Below, piece by piece: positions 9,630 to 18,601 of a stretch of 39,644 nt of DNA. The notes beneath the pieces are model-generated. The model saw only the letters and a program-made list of their open reading frames with translations. It made no database searches and was not told the origin of the DNA. The stretch lies in the NCBI GenBank assembly GCA_027081395.1, contig JALWKQ010000151.1:1-39644 (forward strand), read 5' to 3'. Position 1 is the first letter of the stretch. Each line of letters begins with the position of its first letter. This DNA comes from Sulfurovum sp. (lineage in GTDB: Bacteria > Campylobacterota > Campylobacteria > Campylobacterales > Sulfurovaceae). The translations under genes and the position numbers were made by a program.

Positions 9630-11311
9630 CAGTAGGTCTCCTCACCCATTGGGATCTCTTTTTGTTCCGGTTTTGGTTTGCGTACATCTTTGTCGATGTA
9701 GATAGACTGTGTAGGATATGCCAGAGTGATACTCTCCTCCTCATGGAGTCTGCGGATGATCTCTGCGGAGATGGTACTCCTCAGTGTCAGGGTCGCATAG
9801 GAGTTGGTCAGGTACCATGCGGATATCTTCATCCCGTAATCCTCAATAAAGGTCAGAATACGCGGCTCGACATTGGTGTTTCTGATACTGTACTGACTGC
9901 GAAGCTTGTTGAGCTGTTTACGCGTGATGTCGGTGTATCCCTTGGAGTATTTACGCGTGACCTCCTTGGCGATCGAGGCAGCTTTTTGCACATCCGAATC
10001 AAATGTGATCACAAAGTCGATCCCGTCCCATACTGTTTTGAGTCCGGCATGGGAGTAGTTGGCGATCATATCGGTAAAGATATAGTTGTTGGGGATAAAG
10101 ATGATCCGCCCAGCACGTCTGTTGTGCATATAGGTGGTCAGCGTGACATCCTCATGTACGGTCATACGCAACAGCGAGATATCGACGATATCACCGATAT
10201 ACTCGACGCCGTCCTTGACAAACTTGACCCTGTCTCCGACATGGATCGTACCGCCCAGTATGATTGCAAACCACCCCATCAGCGACATAAACCAATCTTT
10301 CATCGCAATAGCAATACCCGCGGAGGCAAATCCGAGGATCGTTACCAGATAACTGACATTCTCGATATATGCCAAAAGGAGTGTCAATATCATCAAAAAA
10401 AGGAAAGTGATATTGAGTGCCTTATTGATCGTATAGAAGCGTTCATTGTCCGACATATATTTTCGGACAAAATACTTGATGATCAGCAGCAGCAGAATAA
10501 AGACAAGAATCACCGCACCGATGGTCATCGTCTTTTCAATTTCACGTTTGATATCGTTTTTGAGTTTGAGTTTGATCTCATCGATCTTTTTGGTATGGAC
10601 ATTGTTGGTGGTCTTGAAGATATCGAGTACCGGAAGGAATGTCTTGATCTCATCTTCGACCCGCTTGGCTTCCTGGGCATACTTCTTGTTGTTTGGATCG
10701 AGTTCTCTCAACTTTTTGAGGATCTCGTCACGCTCTTTGAGTTTGCTGACGATATGCTGCAGGGAAGCATAGCGGTTGTTGTACTCCTCCTGGTCGGATG
10801 TCAGCTTCTTTTGGTAGGAGAGCGCACTGATGATCGCAAAGGGATTCCCAACCGTTGGAACTTCTCCTATCTCCGGCGGTGTAAGGAGCTTTTTGAAAGG
10901 ATCCTTCTCGTACTCTTTGAGAAGTTGGAGCTTACCTTGAAGTGTCTGATACTCCTCTTTACTTGCAGCAAGTATCTCCTCTTCATCCTTGCTGCGCTTC
11001 TTTTTTGCCTCAAGCTTCTTGATCTGCGCCTCAAGTTTTTTCTTCTTTTGCTCAAGCTCTTTGTAGGTGTGATAGTTGCTGTAGATCTTGGACCAGATAT
11101 TGTTCTCCAGCAGCTCCTGGTCTATCTGGTCTTTGGATGCGAGCAGTGCCTTGATCTGTGACTGCTCCTGGCTGGAAGGTACTTCCGAAAGATTGAGCTC
11201 TTCTACTACTGCGGTTAGCGGTATATTTGCATCACTCTTTTGGGTAGTATTGTTTTCTGCATAGAGGGAAGCAGCAAGGAGGATAGTAATAAGCAGCAGG
11301 TATCGTCTCAT
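9629..11311 (-). CDS. Mechanosensitive ion channel (MscS family) with N-terminal signal and coiled-coil
   Basis: LGFASAGIAIAMKDWFMSLMGWFAIILGGTIHVGDRVKF MscS pore/beta domain; long Lys/Glu coiled-coil N-terminus. Confidence 0.9.
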   Translation of the reverse strand: MRRYLLLITILLAASLYAENNTTQKSDANIPLTAVVEELNLSEVPSSQEQSQIKALLASKDQIDQELLENNIWSKIYSNYHTYKELEQKKKKLEAQIKKLEAKKKRSKDEEEILAASKEEYQTLQGKLQLLKEYEKDPFKKLLTPPEIGEVPTVGNPFAIISALSYQKKLTSDQEEYNNRYASLQHIVSKLKERDEILKKLRELDPNNKKYAQEAKRVEDEIKTFLPVLDIFKTTNNVHTKKIDEIKLKLKNDIKREIEKTMTIGAVILVFILLLLIIKYFVRKYMSDNERFYTINKALNITFLFLMILTLLLAYIENVSYLVTILGFASAGIAIAMKDWFMSLMGWFAIILGGTIHVGDRVKFVKDGVEYIGDIVDISLLRMTVHEDVTLTTYMHNRRAGRIIFIPNNYIFTDMIANYSHAGLKTVWDGIDFVITFDSDVQKAASIAKEVTRKYSKGYTDITRKQLNKLRSQYSIRNTNVEPRILTFIEDYGMKISAWYLTNSYATLTLRSTISAEIIRRLHEEESITLAYPTQSIYIDKDVRKPKPEQKEIPMGEETY

Positions 11312-12360
11312 CCCTGCTCCTCAAACTGCTTCAGCACCTTTTTGACCTCTGCCTCATCGATATCTTGAACGATCCGATGCCCTCCGATACCTTCAGGGAG
11401 GATAAATTTGATGCTCCCTTTGGCACTCTTCTTGTCCAGGAAGAAATGCTCATAAAAGCTGTCGACATCCTTGATCGCATACTCGACGGGCAGATGATGC
11501 TTCTGCAAGAGTGCTTTGACCTCCTCTGCCTCCTCTGCCGACATGAATCCCAGTGAGACTGCCAGTGCATTTGCCATGACCATACCGATAGCGACCGCCT
11601 CACCGTGCAGATAGGTTTTGTATCCGGTCTCGTTCTCGATGACATGCCCAAAGGTATGCCCGTAATTGAGCACTGCCCTGATGCCCGCCTCTTTCTCATC
11701 CTGGTTGACGACCCATGCCTTGAGCTCGACACTGCGTCGGATCGTCTCTTTTAGTGTCTCTGTATCGTGCAGATCGGCTTCTTTGAGAAAATCAAAGTAG
11801 GCTTTGTCGAACATCACTGCCATCTTGATGATCTCTGCCACACCCGCGGCAAACTCCCGCTCGGGCAGTGTCTCAAGAAATGCAGGATCGATATAGACCG
11901 CTTTGGGCTGATAGAAGGCACCAATGAGATTTTTGCCGTACTTGTTGTTGACCCCTGTCTTCCCCCCTACACTCGCATCGACCTGAGAAAGGAGTGTCGT
12001 AGGTATCTGTACAAAATCGATCCCTCTTTGGTAGAGTGATGCCGTAAACCCCGTCATATCCCCGATCACGCCGCCGCCAAATGCGACCAGCAGTGATTTT
12101 CTGTCAAGTTTGTGTTCGAAGCATTCATCAAGTATCTGCTCAACAGTCTGGAGGGTCTTGTACTCCTCCCCGTCGGGTACCGTGACGACATGAAGCTGAT
12201 CGGCTTTGATATGCGAAAGCAGCCTGTCGAGATGGTAGCCTGCGACAGTCGGATTGGTGACAATGACCACATTGGTATCAAAGGTCAGCTCCGGCAGCGC
12301 ATCGATAGTGATGTCATACTTTACGGTACCGGTATGGGGCAATTCTATTGGAACGATCAT
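11308..12360 (-). CDS. aroB: 3-dehydroquinate synthase
   Basis: LVAFGGGVIGDMTGFTASLYQRGIDFVQIPTTLLSQVDASVGGKTGVN; ATG at 12360 (MIVPIELPHTG) favoured over track start at 12444. Confidence 0.95.
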   Translation of the reverse strand: MIVPIELPHTGTVKYDITIDALPELTFDTNVVIVTNPTVAGYHLDRLLSHIKADQLHVVTVPDGEEYKTLQTVEQILDECFEHKLDRKSLLVAFGGGVIGDMTGFTASLYQRGIDFVQIPTTLLSQVDASVGGKTGVNNKYGKNLIGAFYQPKAVYIDPAFLETLPEREFAAGVAEIIKMAVMFDKAYFDFLKEADLHDTETLKETIRRSVELKAWVVNQDEKEAGIRAVLNYGHTFGHVIENETGYKTYLHGEAVAIGMVMANALAVSLGFMSAEEAEEVKALLQKHHLPVEYAIKDVDSFYEHFFLDKKSAKGSIKFILPEGIGGHRIVQDIDEAEVKKVLKQFEEQG

Positions 12361-12380
12361 GGAGAAAAAGCCTTTTAGGA

Positions 12381-12528
12381 TTATCATTGAACCTTCGGAA
12401 AAAACTAATCCATTCGTATTGGGCAGGTGACGACAAAGGAGCATTAAACCCCTGAAAGGGGCGCTTGCGTTTGCGACTGCCGGAGTTGCCTGCCCGATAC
12501 GAATGGGCTTCAGAAGGTTTAATTGGCT
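12381..12528. repeat. Hairpin element copy A (conserved 55-nt apex, variable stem)
   Basis: Stem arms AACCTTCGGA (12390-12399)/TCAGAAGGTT (12510-12519) and CATTCGTATTGGGCAGG (12411-12427)/CCTGCCCGATACGAATG (12489-12505); apex 12431-12485 is 51/55 identical to 39328-39382. Confidence 0.8.
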
Positions 12529-12581
12529 TTATTTTATCTTATTTGTGGTTAAAGCTCGTTGTAGCGGCATGAAGAGGCTTT

Positions 12582-14024
12582 TTAGCCCTCCTCTTTACCC
12601 TCTGCAAGCGCAAACGGCACAAGTAGCTTGGGATGTTTTTGGCTGCGCAAAAGAAAGTCGTCTATTTTTGTCGAGAGGAGCTTCAGGAAGCCTTCTGAAC
12701 TCAACGCCTTTTCAAACGGCACAACCTGCAGGACATTCTCCATACGGGAGAGCTCTCTGATCGGGTTGGCGACCTTCTGTTCGATCTCTATATCGATATT
12801 GAAAATATGCGAGAGGGTCTCATAGTGTTCGAGTATCATCTTTTTACTCTCAAAATCCCCTTCCGGATCAAAGTCACAGAGTTTGAGTTTGAGTCCCAGC
12901 GATTCTGAGATATCAAATGCTGTAGAGGAGATCGATTCCATCTTCTCATCTTCACCGATGAGCACCACAGACTCATGGACATTGTATAGCGGACAATCGC
13001 CGAAAAGATAGACCAGTTTTTTGAGATTGTAAAGGATCTCTTTGAGCTCATCCGCCTCAAAAGTCTCGGTACTTGCAAGTACCAGTCCGATATCATGCTC
13101 ACCGATATCATACTCTATGATCGCCTTGGCATCCTCCTCATCATAGGAGATCAGGAGTGTGACCTGATCACTTTCGAACTTTCTCAGTTCATCGATCAGT
13201 GCAAAGTTGCTTGGGTTGATGATCCTGACAAAGAGAGATTTGTTTTCGAGTTTGTCTGTAAGATAGCTGCTCTCTCTGAGATGCTGCAGTGCTCTCTCCT
13301 GGTCATAGCGGAAATCAAGCAGCAAATAGAGGTCATGCCCAAAAGGTTCAGGGAAAAGCCCGATACGTTTGTTGATCGCACGGTATACCCCGTCAAGTAC
13401 CATAGGCTTACCCACGACCAACAGTGAATCGTTTGGGCGGATCATCGTCGCATTGGTCGGCAATATTTGCTTGTCATCCCGATATATAGCGGCGATCTTC
13501 CACTTGCGCTGCAGGATAGAACCGACGTGTCTGTAGGCATAGGCACTCCCAAAAGGGACATGGATCTCCATGATCTCACCGCGACCCAGACCGACATTCT
13601 GTGCGACCAGCGGGACATTGGGAAGCTGATCATAGAGGTGTGCCGCCATCAGCTCATTCACATCGATATGGGTGATGTTCTCCATATCCCTGCCGATCTC
13701 TTCGTCATCCCACTGGTTGACCAGAATGATACGCACTTTGGTATCGAGCAGACGGATATTTTTGAGGGCATAGAGTGCATCCTCTTTCTCCTCCATGACC
13801 ACAAAGATATGCGTAAATTTCACATCATCCATGATCCGTTTCATTTTGGCATAGGAGGTAGGATCGGCATGGATAAGGGTGATGTTTTTGCCTATCTTTT
13901 CGGGTGTGGCATCGGCTTTGTAGCAGGTGACGTAGTATTTGTTGTCAGCGATACGTTTGCGTCCTACCCACTCTACAAAGTGTCTGGCAATACTGCCGTC
14001 AGCAAGGATAAGTATATTCTTCAA
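12582..14024 (-). CDS. COG3400-type TrkA-like protein (NAD-binding and TrkA-C domains)
   Basis: MKNILILADGSIARHFVEWVG..; TrkA_C-like GRGEIMEIHVPFGSAYAYRHVGSILQRKWKIAAIYRDDK..PNDSLLVVGKP. Confidence 0.75.
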   Translation of the reverse strand: MKNILILADGSIARHFVEWVGRKRIADNKYYVTCYKADATPEKIGKNITLIHADPTSYAKMKRIMDDVKFTHIFVVMEEKEDALYALKNIRLLDTKVRIILVNQWDDEEIGRDMENITHIDVNELMAAHLYDQLPNVPLVAQNVGLGRGEIMEIHVPFGSAYAYRHVGSILQRKWKIAAIYRDDKQILPTNATMIRPNDSLLVVGKPMVLDGVYRAINKRIGLFPEPFGHDLYLLLDFRYDQERALQHLRESSYLTDKLENKSLFVRIINPSNFALIDELRKFESDQVTLLISYDEEDAKAIIEYDIGEHDIGLVLASTETFEADELKEILYNLKKLVYLFGDCPLYNVHESVVLIGEDEKMESISSTAFDISESLGLKLKLCDFDPEGDFESKKMILEHYETLSHIFNIDIEIEQKVANPIRELSRMENVLQVVPFEKALSSEGFLKLLSTKIDDFLLRSQKHPKLLVPFALAEGKEEG

Positions 14025-14040
14025 ATCATAAGCCCTATAA

Positions 14041-15240
<1,200 letters not shown>

Positions 15241-15813
15241 TTATCCGAGTTTGCGCTTCCAATAGTTGATCCATGTCGATCTAAGCTGTGAGCGCTTCAC
15301 TTTCCTCAGATGCTCCGGCAGATTCTGTCTGAGGTTTTTTTCCAGTTTTTTGGTCAAGGGTTTGCCCTTCATAATGGCGTTGAACCCTCCGGCTCCCTGC
15401 TGATGTGTCGCATAGAGCGTAAATGCCGAGACTTTATGCCCGTTGCGTTTGAGGCTTTGGATATTGTCGCGCATGATCGCACGGAAGATCTTGTCCTGAT
15501 TGTAGGGTTTTTTCCACAAATGTTTGGGGATACCGAGCTTTTTGGCATAGTAGGCTGCCGTGGATGGCATGATCTGATAGCGCCCGTAGGCACCGCTGCG
15601 ATGGTTTTTGACATCATACCTGCCCGTGGTTGATTCTATTTTCACCAGCTTTTCGACGATCTTTTCGAGTTTGGTTTTTGGGATACCGGCTATCTTGGAG
15701 AGTTTGGCGCAGGATGCCTGTGCCGTGGTACTGACAAAGAGCATTACGAGAGGGAAAGAGAATTGTCGGATCTTCTGTTTTTGGCGATCAATAAGATGCA
15801 GTAATCTTTTCAT
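15241..15813 (-). CDS. Secreted lytic transglycosylase-like (SLT) protein
   Basis: ATG at 15813 gives MKRLLHLIDRQKQKIRQFSFPLVMLFVSTTAQAS..IESTTGRYDVKNHRSGAYGRYQIMPSTAAYYAKKLG. Confidence 0.75.
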   Translation of the reverse strand: MKRLLHLIDRQKQKIRQFSFPLVMLFVSTTAQASCAKLSKIAGIPKTKLEKIVEKLVKIESTTGRYDVKNHRSGAYGRYQIMPSTAAYYAKKLGIPKHLWKKPYNQDKIFRAIMRDNIQSLKRNGHKVSAFTLYATHQQGAGGFNAIMKGKPLTKKLEKNLRQNLPEHLRKVKRSQLRSTWINYWKRKLG

Positions 15814-15896
15814 GCTATACTCCTTTGATAGATAGAGTACGGTTTCTATACCTATCATACTATAAATTAGAAAAAATATCAAAAAAAGGATTCTCC

Positions 15897-16472
15897 ATGA
15901 TACCGTTTGACCGCTTGGGATGGGCATTTCACAGCTTTGGTGGCATGATCTATCCCACACGTGTCAAAGAGACGCTTTGTCAAACACTGCAGCCGCTTGC
16001 TCCTGACGCCAGGATCCTCGATGTCGGTGCGGGTACAGGTATCCTCTGCCTCTTTGCATCGGCATGCAGAGATGATCTGCAGCTTGATGCGATAGATCCC
16101 GCAGCAGGTATGCTCAAATACTGCCCCAAGCAGACTGCAACCCACCTTGGCAGGGCGGAAGCACTCCCTTTTGAGAGCGCTGCATTTGACGCTGTTCTCA
16201 TCGGTGAAGCGCTGCACCATTTTGAAGATATAGACCTTGCGTTGCGTGAGATCAAACGGGTACTAAAAGATGAAGGCAGACTATTTATCTATGACTTTGA
16301 TCCCTCGACATGGATAGGAGGATTGATCGCCAAAGGAGAAAAGCTCCTCGGAGAACCCGGCAATTTTTTTGTACCCCAAAGATTGCAGAGCATACTGGAA
16401 GATCATGGTTTCGATATAAGCGTTGACGTTTTTGGTTTTCGATATATTGTTACGGCAAGGTTGAGAAAATAG
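15897..16472 (+). CDS. Class I SAM-dependent methyltransferase
   Basis: ILDVGAGTGILCLFASAC, LIGEALHHFEDIDLALREIKRVLKDEGRLFIYDF. Confidence 0.9.
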   Translation: MIPFDRLGWAFHSFGGMIYPTRVKETLCQTLQPLAPDARILDVGAGTGILCLFASACRDDLQLDAIDPAAGMLKYCPKQTATHLGRAEALPFESAAFDAVLIGEALHHFEDIDLALREIKRVLKDEGRLFIYDFDPSTWIGGLIAKGEKLLGEPGNFFVPQRLQSILEDHGFDISVDVFGFRYIVTARLRK

Positions 16473-16492
16473 ACCTTAATATTTATTAGTAT

Positions 16493-17383
16493 TTAACGCC
16501 TATACGGGACTTTTGCACTGGGTGTCTTTTTGGATGTCTCGTCGAGGTGGACATCCTGATCATCGAAAAAGATATCTGCATTGAAGGCTTTGACCACCCT
16601 CTTCTTCTCTACACCACCGAGGAAAAATGCCTCATCCACGCGGACATTCCAGGCATCGAACGTACGGATGACACGCTCGAATGTAGAGAAGTTTCGTGCC
16701 GTGATCAAGGCTGTCTTGATCGGTGCTTCTTCCATCGGGAACTCCTTTTGTATACGTGAGATCACTTTGAGCAGTTTGGCAAATGGACCCTTTGGCAGCG
16801 GATTTTTGGCATTTTTCTTCTCATGTGCAAGAAAGGCTTCAAGCCCCTCTTTTTTGTAGATCTTTTCAGATTCGTCCGAAAAGAGCACTGCATCACCGTC
16901 AAAGGCGATATGTACATCCCTCTTTTTGTGCTTCTTTTTGTACTTTTTGGGGATGATACGTGCAGCGGCGATACCGGCATTGATCGCTTCCTGAACATCC
17001 TCTTCGTGTGCAGAGAGGAAGAGGTCGACATCAAAGGCTTTGAGGTAACGGCTGATAGGGGTACCCGCCGTCCACCCTGCACGCTCTATATCCAGCTTGT
17101 ATTTGTCGATGGAGTTTTTGATACGCAGCCCGGTTGCAGCATTGTTGCGCGAGAGGATGATCACTTCGATCAGTTTGTCATCAAAGTGTCTGTTGATCCG
17201 CAAAATATTTTTGACAAAATCAAATGCAGCACCGCGTTTAAGCAGACGGTTTTCATTGTGTATCTGATAGCGGTAGTATTTCTCCAGACCCTTTTTTTCA
17301 AAGAGGCTGTTCTCCTCTTCGAGATCAAAAAGGGCACGCGAAGAGATAGCAATTACCAGTTTTTTCTTTAGATCATACGCCAT
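16493..17383 (-). CDS. 5'-nucleotidase (cytosolic cN-I-like family)
   Basis: MAYDLKKKLVIAISSRALFDLEEENSLFEKKGLEKYYRYQ..VIILSRNNAATGLRIKNSI..RAGWTAGTPISRYLKAFDVDLFLSA. Confidence 0.8.
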   Translation of the reverse strand: MAYDLKKKLVIAISSRALFDLEEENSLFEKKGLEKYYRYQIHNENRLLKRGAAFDFVKNILRINRHFDDKLIEVIILSRNNAATGLRIKNSIDKYKLDIERAGWTAGTPISRYLKAFDVDLFLSAHEEDVQEAINAGIAAARIIPKKYKKKHKKRDVHIAFDGDAVLFSDESEKIYKKEGLEAFLAHEKKNAKNPLPKGPFAKLLKVISRIQKEFPMEEAPIKTALITARNFSTFERVIRTFDAWNVRVDEAFFLGGVEKKRVVKAFNADIFFDDQDVHLDETSKKTPSAKVPYRR

Positions 17384-17474
17384 AGTCGACTCTTTTTGGG
17401 TAAGTATAGCACATCCAATATGACAATTTGACATTTTTTATAACTCTTCTTTCTGCCTGCGCTATAGTGCCGGT

Positions 17475-17816
17475 ATGTATCAGAAGAAAAAAGAGAGACT
17501 CTATATCAGTGATCTGCTTGAAAACCCTGCGGTCAGTTATCCGGCCTATTATACGCTTAGCAGTGCCATGGTACACAATGAGATGCTTCAGAGTGCGATC
17601 ATTGCACTGCACAGCTACGATTTTGCCTACTATGAAACGCCTAAAAGTTTTGATGATATTTTTGTGATGCTCCACTCGGGTACTTTCCCGATCTATAAAG
17701 AGAGGTATATAGTAGGGTATTTTGGAGGCAAGATGATGTATCTTGAGAGTGCCGGATGGAGAGCTATGCCTGCAACTGAGGCACTTTTCAAACTCGAAAA
17801 CTGGCTGGTGTGCTGA
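17475..17816 (+). CDS. Hypothetical protein (113 aa)
   Basis: ATG ORF MYQKKKERLYISDLLENPAVSYPAYYTLSSAMVHNEML..; no family recognised. Confidence 0.6.
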   Translation: MYQKKKERLYISDLLENPAVSYPAYYTLSSAMVHNEMLQSAIIALHSYDFAYYETPKSFDDIFVMLHSGTFPIYKERYIVGYFGGKMMYLESAGWRAMPATEALFKLENWLVC

Positions 17817-17911
17817 TGGGGTCCATAAGGTTTCAACAAATAATTTAAACAAATTATAGTTATAAGTTTCTAATTAAGACTAATTTTATCTTATTTAGCT
17901 ATAATTCTCTT

Positions 17912-18020
17912 ACATCTTAGGTGTCGAAGTGTATTTTTTTTATTCTTCCTCCTTTTAGAAAAAACATTGTTGTCCGACTACCAACGAACACCAAGCCCAT
18001 GTATCGGCACCTAAGATTAC
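17912..18020 (+). ncRNA. Candidate structured small RNA
   Basis: TATAAT at 17900-17905; predicted start about 17912; 5' ATCTTAGGTGTCGA (17914-17927) pairs with 3' TCGGCACCTAAGAT (18004-18017), 14 bp with one G-U; central U6/A6 stem with loop containing CUUCCUCC; no ORF. Confidence 0.5.
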
Positions 18021-18047
18021 TTCACATTTTAAATCTCAATCATTTTC

Positions 18048-18461
18048 TTATCGGCGATATTCATATCCGCCATGACTCCCTTTTCTATCATAGTTATAGC
18101 GCTGATATTCTCTATGTCGTTCTTTTTTGTATACACGTCTGTCATGCTTGAGATGTCTTCTGTATCTTGGATGGTGGTAGCGGTATCCGCGGTAGTAGTA
18201 GTGTCCCCTGTGCAGGCGACGTCCACGGTAGTAATAGTAGCCGTTTCTGTAATGTCCGCCATAATAGTATCTGTTGTGATAGACATAGCAAGGCGCATCA
18301 AGATACCTTGGGTAGTCATACACCCCGATGATCACACTGCTTCGAACCGGTGGCGAATAGTAGCCGTTGTGCGCAGGGTAACTGACACATCCGCTAAAGA
18401 GAAAGCCTGTACTTAGCAGACCAAGCAATAGAGGTATTTTGATTGTTCGTTTCATAGTCAT
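18048..18461 (-). CDS. Tyr/His/Arg-rich lipoprotein, hypothetical
   Basis: LLLGLLSTGFLFSGCVSYPAHNGYYSPP lipobox; low-complexity NRYYYGGHYRNGYYYYRGRRLHRGHYYYRGYRYHHPRYRR. Confidence 0.7.
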   Translation of the reverse strand: MTMKRTIKIPLLLGLLSTGFLFSGCVSYPAHNGYYSPPVRSSVIIGVYDYPRYLDAPCYVYHNRYYYGGHYRNGYYYYRGRRLHRGHYYYRGYRYHHPRYRRHLKHDRRVYKKERHREYQRYNYDRKGSHGGYEYRR

Positions 18462-18601
18462 TCCTTTATGATTGCTTGATGCAGCAATCTGATATATGAA
18501 ACTTTACAATCCTACTGTGTAGTAGTTGTGAGGTGTTCTGATAAGATTAGGTAATTTATGTTTGGAGGGGTATCACCCCGTCAGAACGACGGGGATGGGG
18601 A

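Noticed and set aside
9662-11161. 499-aa plus-strand ORF opposite the MscS-family gene
   Set aside because: Antisense shadow of a well-supported gene; no RBS or domain recognised.
12381-12528. Interpretation of the hairpin element as a Na+/Li+-type riboswitch because copy B precedes nhaA
   Set aside because: Copy A is not upstream of a transporter on the plus strand (it faces the 3' end of the TrkA-like gene), and the conserved terminal inverted repeats are atypical of a riboswitch. A covariance search would be needed to reopen this.
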